A DNA stretch of 64,000 bases, taken from positions 62,001-126,000 of the forward strand of contig NKYR01000024.1 of the NCBI GenBank assembly GCA_003184365.1, given 5' to 3'. A program made the translations under genes and the position numbers. Positions within the stretch are counted from its first letter, which is position 1. Every line of letters starts with the position of its first letter. The notes beneath the pieces were generated by a model. It was not told where the DNA came from. It saw only the letters and a program-made list of their open reading frames with translations, and did no database searches. This DNA is from Evernia prunastri (taxonomy: Eukaryota; Ascomycota; Lecanoromycetes; Lecanorales; Parmeliaceae). Of the stretch, positions 10,446 to 21,580 are shown one piece after another.

Positions 10446-11945
10446 ATGTCTACCTCAAAGCCCGCCAATTATTCTACTTTTGCCTACGCTTATCATGGAC
10501 AAGTCATAGCTGCTGGTGCCGTCTTCCCCGCGGTCGCAATCATTGTCGTGGGCCTTCGGTTCTGGACGCGATGGAGAAAGAAAGTGGCATTTGGAGCCGA
10601 TGACTGGTTCATCATACCGGCGCTGGTATGCCAAAAGCATCGCTCTATGATGGCCTGGTAGCAAGTCCTAATTGACCACAGCTGGGGATTATAGGTATGG
10701 GTGCTTGCTTGATTGTCGGTAGGCTTCGCTCTGTGCTCTTCACAAGGTATCTCAATCTAATACCAGTACAGGCGCAGAAAAACATGTCATGGGCTATCCT
10801 ACCCCACCTATACCAGATTCAGATGCGGCAGATCAAGCCACCGAATTACCTCCGGGGCAAGGGACTCTCGAGCTGGTGAGTTGGTTTCCGGCGATGGCAA
10901 TGTGACTTGCAAAAGAGATTCGAGAAAGTTGACGAGTCACATAGATTGAATGGGTTTTTCTCCGTCTCATGATCCTAGCCTACGGTTTCATCAAATTAAG
11001 CGTGATGTTCTTCTACCGCCGTATCTTTGTGACAAGAAGCTGGTCGGCATTCGACATAGTCACGAAAGTCTCCACACTTATTATCATGCTATGGACTATT
11101 GGCTTCTTTCTCGTCAATGTCTTCGGTTGTGGAAAGCATTTCGACTACGGCTGGGGACCGCTAGTAGAAGAAGACCATTGTGTCGATGGTCTAAAAGAGT
11201 TGGAAGCTTTGATGATCTCTGATTTTATTACAGACTTGCTGGTGCTAGTTTTGCCTTTTCCAATAGTAAGTTCGACGGATATACTGTTGCAGCTCAAATT
11301 TGTGTGCTCAAGCTTACTATGCTGTCCGCAATCCTATAGATTTGGCGACTCCACATGACAATAACACGCAAGCTTACAATTACCGGCATCCTGTTGTTAG
11401 GAGCTTCGTACGTTTCAGGACCGAGCACTTTGATATGCTCTGCTTACGCTATGAAGGTCACTAGGTGCATCCATCGCACGCATGGTTCTTCAAATCCAAC
11501 TATCAATTTACGGATACACCACTAAGACAGATATATTCCGTCAGTCCCTCCCACGTGCGACTACTTGTGGCTTATGACTAATACTTCATCTGCAGTCACC
11601 ATAACCACAATCCTCTACTGGAGCATGATCGAAGCCGGTCTCGCGATTATTGCGAGCTGCCTACCGACCCTTCAGGCCCTCTTCGTCAAAGGCTCCTTAC
11701 AATCAATGGTTGCTAGTATCCGTAGCATGATCTCACTCCAGTCAATACGTTCGCACTCGTCACACGGCTCTAAGAAATCTCGCCAAGGGCAACCCCCGTA
11801 CTCAGAGATACATGGTATTGACAATGGCGCTGAAGACACTGTGGCCCTGAAGGACATTGATGGAGATCCCTCCTTACGAAAACCAGAAAGCGTTCATCCA
11901 GAGTCCAGAGCTACGCGGTACGACACCAACGACAGCATGGTGTAA
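10446..11945 (+). CDS. Fungal rhodopsin-domain (PTH11-like) membrane protein
   Basis: Seven exons (10446..10625, 10682..10718, 10772..10875, 10945..11265, 11340..11407, 11457..11539, 11596..11945) join without a frame break into 380 residues. The pattern is that of the fungal seven-helix rhodopsin-domain family: VIAAGAVFPAVAIIVVGLRF in helix 1, FGADDWFIIPAL, then GMGACLIVG, a loop with EKHVMGYPTPP, IEWVFLRLMILAYGFIKLSV, FYRRIF, CGKHFDYGW, DFITDLLVLVLPFPI, IWRL, and a last helix IEAGLAIIASCLPTL before a hydrophilic tail of about 85 residues with Ser-rich and acidic patches. There is no retinal-binding lysine motif, so it is not a photoreceptor; relatives are plasma-membrane proteins of mostly unknown function, some implicated in surface sensing. 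No link to the nearby enzymes is evident. Confidence 0.87.
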
Positions 11946-12250
11946 GCTGATGCAGACGCAAGCTCGTTTCATACTCAAGGCATGAGGGAGGCACGGGGAA
12001 GATTCACTCCAAAGGATGTTGCCGGAAGACCCACGCATTAGTCTCTACTAGTGCATGAGTGAAATTGTTGTTCTCGATGTGCCAAATGGAAACAGTCTTC
12101 CCAAATCAAAGCTCCGAAAGAAAAGTGACCCCCCGCCTCAGCCCTTTCGTGGTCCATTCTAGTAGATTCCTTCGAGATGACTTGGTATCTGACTTGACCC
12201 ATCACATTTGTAGAGGGAGGATCATTGCATCTACGTGAAGGGTAACACTC

Positions 12251-12860
12251 AACGCCTTCGGCGTCTACCAAGCCTACTCCCAATTCCACATCCTCTCAGC
12301 ACACTCTCCCTCTGCGATTGCCTGGACCGGCAGCGTCCCGGTCTTCATCGACACGTCCTTTGACATACTCGTGGGACCGCCCTATGACCGCGGTTTCCTC
12401 CGCCCCGTAGTCTACATCGGTAGCTCCCTGACCGTCCTCGGCATGATGACGACCAGTATTCCAGATGTCCACTACCGAGTCCTGGCCCAGGGCATCTGTG
12501 TGGGATCGAGAATGGGCTATACGTACGTTGCCAATTCTCACGAATTCCTGCGGCAGTCTGCACAACGTTCACGTCTAAGCAACGACCGATGGCTCTCGGT
12601 CTCTGCTCAACTGGCGCTTGCGTTGGAGGAACAATTCTCCCCATTATGCTTCGCCTCTTGGTGCCCGGAGTCGGTTTCGCGGGGGCTGTACGTTCCGTCG
12701 CATTTGTCAGTCTAAGCTGTGCTCGTGGTGCGCTTCTGATGGGGTTCAGCGGCTCAATCATGCCCATCCAGCTCGCCGACTGTTCGACCTCCCGGCGCTG
12801 CGCGAGCCGCCTCATGCCTAGTTCACGCTTGCAAATGTTCTTAACATCTCTTCTTTGCTA
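12251..12860 (+). pseudogene. MFS monocarboxylate-transporter-like relic
   Basis: Two pieces of an MFS transporter are readable. One frame from 12251 reads AFGVYQAYSQFHILSAHS…AIAWTGSVPVF…GPPYDRG…VLAQGICVG; another from about 12560 reads FTSKQRPMALGLCSTGACVGGT…VRSVAFVS. These match helices 1-6 of the fungal monocarboxylate-transporter-like MFS group. There is no start region, the internal exon junction is lost, and nothing matching helices 7-12 follows. The remnant is followed by a solo LTR. Non-functional. Confidence 0.7.
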
Positions 12861-12982
12861 TTTCCCACTAACAGATATCACCTTGTTCCCGCAAGCGGCG
12901 CTTGGGGGCCTTGGACAACCTCGCCGAGTAACTTCTCGCCATCACGAATGCCGGGTCTTTTTTGGCCGCACCACGCGATAAT

Positions 12983-13295
12983 TGTTGGATTTGAGGCCAT
13001 TTGAGCCATGAGCCATATTGAGGCTATACGCCATGGCGAAATGGACCATGGTATTCCTTCCACATTATCCATATTTCTCACACTTGGCAATGTGGTGGCA
13101 ACGCCTCCCAAGCCTTGGCGGTGGTGTGATTACCGCCACCATAGAAAATTGTACTGTGAGGACAGCGTGTCAGGTAGAAATTTCGGAGTACATTTGGTGG
13201 CAACATAGACATATTGGCCATATAAGGAGAAGGATATCCTTCTCCAGAAAAGCAGTAAAAATAATCAAGTCATATCACACCATACAATTTCTACA
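12983..13295. mobile_element. Solo LTR with 5-bp target duplication
   Basis: A 313-bp segment begins TGTTGG and ends CTACA, i.e. TG…CA LTR termini, and is flanked directly on both sides by ATAAT (12978-12982 and 13296-13300), a perfect 5-bp target site duplication. It has no internal coding region, so it is a solo LTR left by recombination between the two LTRs. TGTTGGA-type starts are frequent in Ty1/copia LTRs, so copia is the likelier superfamily (inference). It contains short motifs such as GGCCATATAAGG near 13217 that could be its own promoter. Confidence 0.75.
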
Positions 13296-13300
13296 ATAAT

Positions 13301-14507
13301 TACTAGACACAAAGGTGACACCCAAGCGAGTGCTCTTGGTCTAGGCTATTGCCAGTGCGGTGCTGCTTTTCGGTTTGAGTGGCGTCACGACGATTCGTGG
13401 ATTCATCCCTTGGTGTGCGCTATGGTGCCTTGTCTCTTTACCTTGAGTGCGCCTGCTGATTTTTGCTCTGATTTGTTGAAATTTCAGAAGTATTGATGGA
13501 GTCTGTGCTTATGCTGCTTGTGTGCTTCCCCAGTTTCTTGCAAGAGCTGTCTCAGGCCACGTCACTTTTGTATCAGAATCGGATGACCTCTGGAGTTCGG
13601 ATTCCTCTCAAGTCACGGATGCCAACGGATATCGGACAAGAATGAGGCCCATGATCCCCCGACAGTTAGATCCCGACTCTCATTTGCATGATTAGATGGT
13701 ACTCAAGACAAACCATACCCCATTCAAGGTCTCAGAGGAGTGCATGCATTCTTTGGGACGATACGTGTAAAGGTGACAGGAAAAAGCGCTGAACCTTTTC
13801 TCCAATCTCATTTCAGATAACTTGTTGCAGGACAGATGTTCTACTGCTCCAGGTCCCCTTGATTCGAGCCAATGCACTGGCACTGCAGAGGTACCGCTAA
13901 GCTCCTCGTCACTGTGATCTACCCTGAAAAGCTGGATGAGAGAGCCTGCGTGGACCTCTTCCGCCCTGGAATACCGCTCGGTCACCCGTAAAGTTTGCGC
14001 AACTTGCACGACTGGTGGTACCAATATTGGCGTCTATTGCTGGCCATCCCCAATGCCAACACTTCCTGTTTAAGTGTCATTGGCACAAGCATCAATTAGC
14101 CGACTGAAGGCGCGACTACGGAGTCAAAGTTTAGGACATACTGGGGCTACACAACTATGAACAGTAGCACCGGCAACCCATAGGTCGTCACTATCCGTAT
14201 AGTTCTATATATTTCGATCAAGGGCCATTACTTCGAACTATCTATTTCGAACCCATCGCAGCCGATATCATTGATAAGCACCACTGCAAGCTATCCAATT
14301 ACGAATAAGCCATGAACGACTTTTTCCGGTGGGAACCTCAAGCCTCCTGATAAATACACCGCCACGCCCGAACAGCGTGCAGATTCGCTTGAACGACGGA
14401 GACGAGCTCGCGAAAACCGGGTTCCTATACTAAAGCAGCGTCGCACTCCATTGAACGAGTCCAACTGAAGCTCTATAAGCAATGAGTCCTTAGAAGACAA
14501 TACTATT
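13301..14507. other. Intergenic, no gene seen
   Basis: Short frames only, the longest 110 residues at 13692-14024 on the minus strand, with no family resemblance. AT-rich around 14200-14260. Confidence 0.4.
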
Positions 14508-15172
14508 GTGTACAACGGTCACACTTTTACCTCTCCATCGGTCTATGTCAATTTCTACAGTCTGAGCGAGTCAGATTTCTGTGATTACCGAAGCCCTATC
14601 ATAACATCGACACTAGTCGCATTTGTTCCCGGCGAGCTCTCGACGATCGCAACTCCCCTTGATTTTGGGATTGGCGGTGATCTGGGATCAGTATCAGAGG
14701 TAACATCGATTTATAATTACAATAACTTACCATGTCCGCCCACGAGTATCATGTGGGAAAATGATACAAGCCAGCGCCTGGCGAACCGTATCGTCCTCTG
14801 CTCGCTTACCCATCAAAGCTCACAAACCTAGATCCTCGATGAAAAGATTGTACTCAAGGCTATTTCAATGGCTATAATCCCCCTAGAAAACTCAATCCTG
14901 CAGCTGCGGTGGTGCCCACACCACCCGTTATCTTTGCGAGTACCCTCAGTGATCCCTCCTCAGCAAACATTCTCGTCAGCGATGGTCTTTCAGAAGACCT
15001 ATTGTCGACGCTAACGCTCCCGGAAACACGAAGAGCGATCCTGTCAATTCTACGTCGAATCGTCAAGGTGGAATCGATCCGCTGGGATAGTCTTCACTCG
15101 AAGATCCTCCTTCCGATGGTCCCAGCACCATGGCCGAGTATGCTGCTGACAATACATATTAAAATCCGCCCA
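14508..15172 (+). pseudogene. Relic of a fungal secreted protein
   Basis: Frame 14508-14831 reads FTSPSVYVNFYSLSESDFC… and a shifted frame at about 14870 reads YNPPRKLNPAAAVVPTPPVIF. Together they resemble a common class of Pezizomycotina extracellular proteins that pair a 'SPTVYVxFxSLxAxDxC' segment with a later 'YDPPRxLxPA' segment. Here the pieces lie in different frames with stops between them. The identification rests on pattern memory alone. Confidence 0.3.
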
Positions 15173-15969
15173 TGATTGATAGTAATACAATCCAAGGGAT
15201 CCATGTCAAAGAGCAAGCCACAGCTGACCAACCAGAACCGCTTGCAAAAACCACTACTGTTACTTTTTCCAGGCCCCAGAAAGGCAACAACTCTCTTGGC
15301 CAGCTTATACACATCGACCATTCTCTTGACCTGGAGACTACGTTCTTTCAAATTCTGCTGGTTAACGCAGATAGCGTCAACCCACAACCCCCGAGGCCTG
15401 TCTTTATATCGCAGATAGGTCAAAGCCTCGGCAAGGTTCCTGTGGATGGAGAGGATATTAGATCCGACGTGGATATCAATTGGGTTCTCGTCTGAGCCCC
15501 AGACATAGGAAAGAGCTTCGATGACGGGCGAACGGTCCGATGTCAAGCGGACTATGTCGATCGAGATGCGTATATCCACGTCAAAACTCCTTCGTGTAGA
15601 GTGAGAAGCCTCCTTCAAATACTCTCTGAGATATGCATACTGATACGAAATAGTCGATAGATATAAATCTAGTGCTGCAAAGCTACCTTCTACACGGCGA
15701 CGAAGAGAGCGAGCAGATTTCAGCGATCTAGCTACATAACTCGCTGGACCTTCTCGTCTGACGGCGACTGAGAAGATAATGACAAGACGATCCCTGCCGG
15801 AGATATCCCGATTGTTTGATGTACGCTTCCTTACTTTGTATATAACTTTCCGCAAAATGTACAATAATAATATATATATTTTTTTTTTGAATCTATTAAG
15901 TATTCCGAAGAGTGTCCTTCGACTCCTCGAAGAACACTCCTTAAGAAAAATTTCCAACGAGTGCTTCAA
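15094..15969 (-). CDS. HET-domain protein, truncated
   Basis: A single frame of 291 residues. Its C-terminal half carries the first blocks of the heterokaryon-incompatibility (HET) domain: ALSYVWGSDENP, NLAEALTYLRYKDRPRGLWVDAICVNQ and RSLQVKRMVDVYKLAKRVVAFLG. The matching sequence then stops, and the last 50 or so residues look unrelated. Family members usually exceed 500 residues, so this is probably a fragment. The first 60 residues come from an AT-rich stretch (15840-15900) and include FKKKIYILLLYIL, so the true start is uncertain. HET proteins mediate allorecognition cell death; this copy is likely inactive. Confidence 0.6.
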   Translation of the reverse strand: MKHSLEIFLKECSSRSRRTLFGILNRFKKKIYILLLYILRKVIYKVRKRTSNNRDISGRDRLVIIFSVAVRREGPASYVARSLKSARSLRRRVEGSFAALDLYLSTISYQYAYLREYLKEASHSTRRSFDVDIRISIDIVRLTSDRSPVIEALSYVWGSDENPIDIHVGSNILSIHRNLAEALTYLRYKDRPRGLWVDAICVNQQNLKERSLQVKRMVDVYKLAKRVVAFLGPGKSNSSGFCKRFWLVSCGLLFDMDPLDCITINHGRILICIVSSILGHGAGTIGRRIFE

Positions 15970-16274
15970 GCATAAATACTTCTTTTATATCTCAGCAGTC
16001 TCACTTCTTGCCGAATTATATTCTCAGAAATATAAAAAGATAATTTAGAGGTATAAATGTGTAAGAATGCAACCTTTTGAGGTATGAATAAGTGTTTTGT
16101 TCCTTATCCCTCATAGATTGAACCATCACATCCCGTATATAACATTCAAAGCATATCGCTACTAACACAGTTGACGATAATTCAAAGAGGGCATTACAGT
16201 AACAGCCCCCGGACCATAAACCCGAGACATATTTCACAGCATCTCATCATCTCACCCAGCATCTCGGAATATCG

Positions 16275-17243
16275 ATCACACCTATCTCGAACGCAGAAAC
16301 CACAACTCCTGTCAAAGAAATAGTCTTCTCCGTCAACCAAGGCGCCAATTGCTCCAACTACCTCGCCTACCGCCCTCAATATCCAGCGTCCTTCTTCAAC
16401 CTCATCTACAAATACCATTCCCACAAACCCCAAGCAGCCTAATCCGTAGCCCACGACATCGGCGCCGACTGCGGAATAGTCTCTTCCAGTCTCGCCCCCT
16501 CGCTTCGACAGCGTCATCGTCTCCGATCCCAACGACGGCTACGTCACGCTCGCCCGAGAGATCCTCGTTGGAGAACAATTTATGCCCGATTCCAGATTCC
16601 GTTTCTTGCAGGAAGGCGCCGAGCGGAGCTCTGTGGAGCCCGCAACGGTGGACTTGGTCGCCGTGTGTGAATGTATCCATTGGGCAAACACCGATGCTGC
16701 GATCAAAGAGTTCGGCAGAGGATTTTAAACCGGGTAGCACGCTCGCCATCACCCACTATTCTCTTCCACTGATTGCCGGGAACGACTTGGCTCAGAGCGC
16801 TTGGAAAGCGATCTGGGATGGGTACTCCGAGCGGGCACCTTGATCATGCTTTTACAATTATCAATACCGGTTTCGATCTTTGGGATTTCCTGAAGGGGAA
16901 TGGGACGCTATCAAACGGATATGTATCAATGCCCATGGCAGTGTTGAGACATTTGTCATCAATGATCGTGCTGGCGAAAGCAGAGTCAAGGCAAGTAAGG
17001 AGAGGATTTGGGTGGAGAATAACGCAGACTGGATGGATGAGCAAGGGATCGATTGATTCAAGAGCTTATCTTGCAACATGGGTGTCGCTCATCCCAAAGT
17101 CAGATATTGAAGATCTTTGGGATGAACTGAAACTTGCTTTGAAAGGTATGAGAGTCAAAATTGAATCACCGATTGCAATGGTTTTGGCTACGAAGAATGC
17201 AGGAGACAATTATCAGCATTTATTAAACAGACATAAAAGATGA
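16275..17243 (+). pseudogene. Methyltransferase, multiply broken
   Basis: Reading across frames gives a trans-aconitate-methyltransferase-like SAM enzyme: VNQGANCSNYLAYRPQYP; then, after an in-frame TAA at about 16440, AHDIGADCGIVSSSLAP (motif I); a frameshift at about 16500; FDSVIVSDPNDGYVTLAREI; VDLVAVCECIHWANTDAA (post-motif); KPGSTLAITHYSLPLI; and downstream EWDAIKRICINAHGSVETFV…ENNADWMDEQG in one frame and SDIEDLWDELKLAL in another. At least two stops and two or more frameshifts separate these blocks, so no functional protein is possible. The remains are still readable, so the loss is fairly recent. Confidence 0.75.
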
Positions 17244-17790
17244 ACAGGTTCAAGAAAAGAAACCAAAATGTTGTTTCCGGAGAAAGTCCTGGGCGCCCTA
17301 GCATGATGGCAACATCACGAGTTCTGCAGGATATCAGAATAATTGAAGCTGACGAATATTTCTTATGATCTTACCTCTTGCCAAAGAACAGACTCCATTT
17401 CTAGCCTTCACCTGTCATCATGTAGAGTCACCAAAACAGCCGGAATAACGTAGGTGTTGTTGCGGGGTCTCAACACCGGGGCTAGCTATGTGAAGAGGCA
17501 TATCTAGTCCCCCCAGTGTTAATAAATCTCCCTTGCTTGTGCAGCATAGCCCTGGAGTGAAAGTGAGACTCTACACGGGTGCGGGCGGGCGGGAAAGAAT
17601 GCTATGTCTTTGAAAGAGATGGACTCGAACGAAGAGGACAACACCGGTGGGAAGGGCATATAAGGTAGTTACGATCCGCGTCAGGATTGATTTCTTCCCA
17701 GATTTTACCCTACCCCTACATAATCTCCGCACCAAGTCCTAGATACCAAAACCGCCAATATCTTCCCGCTTTGTCCAAACTCCACCTCTT
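17244..17790. other. Intergenic
   Basis: No gene. A G-rich run at 17577-17594 (four GGG blocks with 1-3-base spacers) fits a G-quadruplex pattern. Confidence 0.4.
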
Positions 17791-19222
17791 TCAACCGATC
17801 CTCGTCAAGTCCGGGTCCCTCATCAGAGCCTCTGCCTTCCTCTGGTACTCACAGAAGCAGTCGATCCCCTGTTTGACCCATCAGCACGGCCATCTCGACA
17901 GGAAATACCAAAACAACTCACATCTTTTGTCTTCGCTTCACCTCTCCCGCCGGCAAACGCCGTAAACGCCGCTCGGAATCCCTCTTCATCGTCCACATAG
18001 CTCATCTTCTCCATCGTCTTCCCTTTCACTTGAAACAGAGACAGGCTCTCGACTTCCGATTCCGGCCTGTTTGTAGACGCAAGCTCGTCCAGCTGCCCGG
18101 TTGGAATGGCCATGGCGGCCACGCCCGCAAGCTGCAGGATCTCGTCAATGGTCATCGCGGCGCAGGCTTTGACGCGCGTCGGGATGCGGTGCTGCTCGAA
18201 ATAGTTCTGGGCTTCGACGCAGAGTCCGACTATTGGCTCCGGGTCATGGTGACTGTACGTACACTGTCAGTGTTGCACATATGGCTTACCGGAAAAGACG
18301 AGAACAATACTCTTCCTCAAGATGCGCTCTGAACTCATGGCAGAACGGCGAGATGGACTTCACGCCCACTTCTCCGGCCAGAACCACCTGCGGCATGCTA
18401 AAACGGGGGTAGCCAAAGTCTGAACGCCCCGTTCTTTGAGCTTCCGGCATGCTTGCAATCCTTCCCATGTGCATGCCACTTTGAGGACGAGGCGGGAGGC
18501 GTCGAAATTGGGCTCGAGTTTTTTGCAGAGAAGGGCGATTCCTCATCGTCGGTCAATTCCATGATGGTGCAAATCGGGCTGGAGCAGCTTACGTTGACCA
18601 TTCTCTACGACCTTCTCAGTGGAATATGCGTACACTGGATTTGCCATGATGTGTATGCTACCTTTCACATGAGGAAGCACGAGTAATCCCAGAGAGACCA
18701 TCTGGCAAATGACTAAGTATCAGCATTCCCTAGATGCTTCGGTGTAGATACCGTAGGCGTAATCTTAGGGCGGCCACCGTGCGATGGAATCAACGTACCG
18801 AAATTTCCACCGCCAGTTCATCTTCAGTCACTTCTTGGAAATCAGGGCCGCCGGGGAAGCCTTTAGTGAGCTCTTTGCTCAACGCAGCAGCCTTTTTAAG
18901 CAGTGTTGCATGCCGTGGGTTGAGGAGTTCAGTGTACGCCTCCGCCTAACTGCTGTCAATGATCATTCGACGGCTCTGTCATTCCCTTCTCATTCTGCCT
19001 TGAGAGAGAGAGCTAGCATACCTGATTGGACGTGCAGTCGGCAAATGGTCCCAGCCTCACAGCGACTTCAATGAAGGCAATGTCAGCTTCCGATCAAAGG
19101 AGAAGCAAATATGGGGATTAGGAGGAACAAAGAATCATACCATCAACATCCAAAGTGTCAACATCGACCTGTGTCTTTGAGCGCATATATTCAAGCAGAT
19201 TGACCTCGCCGAGGGATCCCAT
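17791..19222 (-). CDS. Transaldolase-family enzyme with one frameshift
   Basis: Seven exons (19222..19141, 19065..19022, 18945..18799, 18701..18593, 18541..18290, 18252..17922, 17868..17791) spell a transaldolase-like protein of about 347 residues. Landmarks: RLGPFADCTSNQAEAY near residues 31-46 (acidic residue at the family's N-terminal Asp position); MANPVYAYSTEKVVEN; LEPNFDASRLVLKVACTWEGLQ with the Schiff-base lysine at about 148; FSMPQVVLAGEVGVKSISPF; and VKACAAMTIDEILQLAGV. Every splice phase agrees except inside exon 5, where one base is missing at 18400-18409 next to a CCCCC/TTTT run, shifting the frame between …VQTLAT and FSMPQV. This is either a recent loss or a sequence error. Canonical transaldolase moves a dihydroxyacetone unit between sugar phosphates through a Lys imine. 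A diverged copy beside an NRPS-like gene may have a specialised aldol or retro-aldol role (inference). Confidence 0.8.
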
Positions 19223-20442
19223 ATTGGTATCTATGCTAATTGAGAACAGTGGTGGTGGAATTGATCTGTGAAAACCGCCGAAGGACTTTTCAATACAAGA
19301 TGAGGTAGTCAGAGTAGACTGCTCAACTATTTCACCTTGGTCAGCTCTTTATCCCAGCCCCCGCAACTGATCCTCAAAATCCCCCACTAAGCCCACACGA
19401 TGCAGAAACCTCCAGTCCATCTCCGCACTTGTCTACCGAACCGTCTGGGCCCACCTGTATGTCCTTCAGAGAGGGACCTCCACGGAAGTGAATCCGACCC
19501 TAGTCCCCCCTCGCAGGAAGTCGCGCCGGACGCACCTGCACTCCTATCGATTTCCCCCGCCCAGTTAGTTACGGACGAGCGCAAGCCTCGCAGCTGCGTT
19601 GCTGCCAGGTTATGCCCGAAAGCATCGATACAAGCCATTGTTACGAGAGATACCGTACCGAAAAACGCTTTTCCGTAATACTGTCTGACGATTCGGCGCT
19701 ATAATCTGCAACTATGGTGCGCTGATCTACCGATCAGCGTCATTAACAAATCCCCCCGCAACTTGTATAAGCGACAGCCACACCGTGGGCATATGCAATT
19801 GCAAGGCGGGAACATGCGATCGAGGAATCTGACTTTCTGTGAAGTGCATTCGGTAGCTTTGCATAGACCATCTAAAAAGCCTGTAGCAAATTTGGCTTCG
19901 GTACCTTACCGAAACCACGCAGGATGGTGCCGTCTAGCGGAAGCAGCGGGGCTAACCCCGGTATGAACCCAGGCCAGCATGATGCAGCCTAAAAGCAACT
20001 GACGAGCGCACCTGGGGTTCCCCCCTCTGGAGCGCATTCTATTAGTGGGAATTCAAAATAGCATTGCTCTTCTTGAGAATCGGGTAACGACGAAACTCGT
20101 ACGGATATGGTCGGAGGTATCTACGGAGGTATTTAGTGTGTTTTAGATTCGATTCCTAGCGCTGCAGGTACAGTGGTGTTGCGGTCCTTCTTATTTCTTA
20201 ACGGGTACACTATCTAAAAAAGTCTTCAGATCGGGGCCTCGTAGCTGCGCCATTTACTTCATTGATCAAGATCCTGTACTGTATGAAAACGTCGCTGGTG
20301 AGAACTCGTAGCCACGGATCAGGCTTCTTGCGAGAATGTTACATCGACGGTGCAAGAGTAACGCTGCTTCCATGGGTCTTTCATAGTTCATCCATGCCAA
20401 AAACATACCAACAGTTGATAGAGCCATTGCAGTGTGCATCTA
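19223..20442. other. Intergenic
   Basis: Two overlapping opposite-strand frames at 19387-19678 are open but have no recognisable motif. The GATTCGATTCCTAG at about 20152 resembles a tRNA T-loop, but no cloverleaf surrounds it. Nothing else supported. Confidence 0.4.
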
Positions 20443-21580
20443 CTACGGAAATTGCATCTTCTCCGCCCTCTCCAGAACCTCGCTTAACGTCACGAAATTG
20501 AGTTTGCTAAAATATTTCTCCTTCTGCCTAAGCGTCTTCTCTCGTGGAAGCGCACATGCTCCGGAGACACTCCAGTCGTCAACCTGGGATATGACATACT
20601 TATCCGGATCGCCACCGTTTTCATGTTCAATCAAGCTTCGTTGGATCTGCTCCCGCGAGATGTCGGTCCTCGGAAGAGGACGCCCTGGTTGCGATGAGCA
20701 ATCATGGTAGGGAAAAAGTGAAAGAGATGAACGTACCATGGAAGTTCTCCAGGATTTCAATCGCCTTGTTAAAAGTCGTCCATTCGCCCGCAACATACGT
20801 GACTGGTTCCTTTTTTGCATCATTCAGCGCGATCACCACAATCACACCCTCCAGCCTGGTTCAGAACGAAGAAGAAGAATTGCGCACATACCCACTCCTC
20901 AGCCCCCAAAAGCTCCACCACTGCCTTAGCCACATCTCTCGCCATGGTAAAAGTCTGCATCTCCTCCCCCGTGCCCCTAACACAGACCTTCCACCCGTTA
21001 GGATCGACCGGGAACTCGTCCGGAATCGGCTCCAGATACGTCTTCTCGGCCGGCAAGAAATAATCCATGAAGAAACCTTGGTTCACCAACGTCCACTGCA
21101 ACCCTTTGGTCTGCCGAAGCAGCTCCCGTATCGGCTCGCGCGAGTCATGGTAGAATTTCGGCTTTTCCGGGAACGAGTCGAGGTTGCCGATCCATTCGGA
21201 GGGGATGAAGCGTTTGCATGTTGTGGACTGCAGGCAGGCGGCGATGAGGGTGCGGTGTACAGCGATGTAGGTTGAGTCTGTAAGTTGAATAAAGGAGATG
21301 AGGGCTGTAGCGTGGGTGAAGTCGAGAATGTTGACGAGGGACGCGTGGTCGGAGTAGTCCGTTTGGTGGATGGGAATGTTGCGGGTTGTGAACCAAGCCT
21401 TTTGCTTCTGTTGGGGGAAACACGTTAAGCTGGTGGGCGCGATGAAGAAGTGGGAATGGAACGCACGCTTCGGGAGAGGACTACGATGTCGAAAAGGTCA
21501 GAGGCGAGGAGTTCTTCGCACAAGTATTTCCCAACCGCGCCAACGCCCGCCAAGGCGATGACTTGCTTTTCGTTCTGCAT
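20443..21580 (-). CDS. NmrA/isoflavone-reductase-like oxidoreductase
   Basis: Four exons (21580..21467, 21407..20892, 20809..20737, 20684..20443) join in frame to 314 residues. The N-terminus, KQVIALAGVGAVGKYLCEELL, is the glycine-rich NAD(P)-binding Rossmann loop. Further on are CKRFIPSEWIGNLDSFPEKPKFY, typical of the NmrA-like/isoflavone-reductase-like atypical SDRs, LQWTLVNQGFFMDYFLP, and the late block FTMARDVAKAVVELL. The classical YxxxK is absent, as usual in this family. Members bind NAD(P)(H); those in fungal clusters often reduce C=C or C=N bonds, while NmrA itself is a regulator. It lies between the transaldolase-like gene (same strand) and the Fe/2OG oxygenase gene (divergent, 666 bases away), so a catalytic role in the same pathway is likely. 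Confidence 0.85.

Noticed and set aside
10446..11945. Light-sensing opsin
   Set aside because: The 'fungal rhodopsin-domain' family lacks the retinal Schiff-base lysine of true opsins; the name is historical.
19387..19678. Opposite-strand 83- and 92-residue ORFs as a zinc-cluster regulator
   Set aside because: The Cys spacing does not fit Zn2Cys6 and neither strand shows a DNA-binding motif.
20145..20165. tRNA T-loop-like GATTCGATTCCTAG (also near 59,262)
   Set aside because: No acceptor stem, D-arm or anticodon arm can be folded around either copy.
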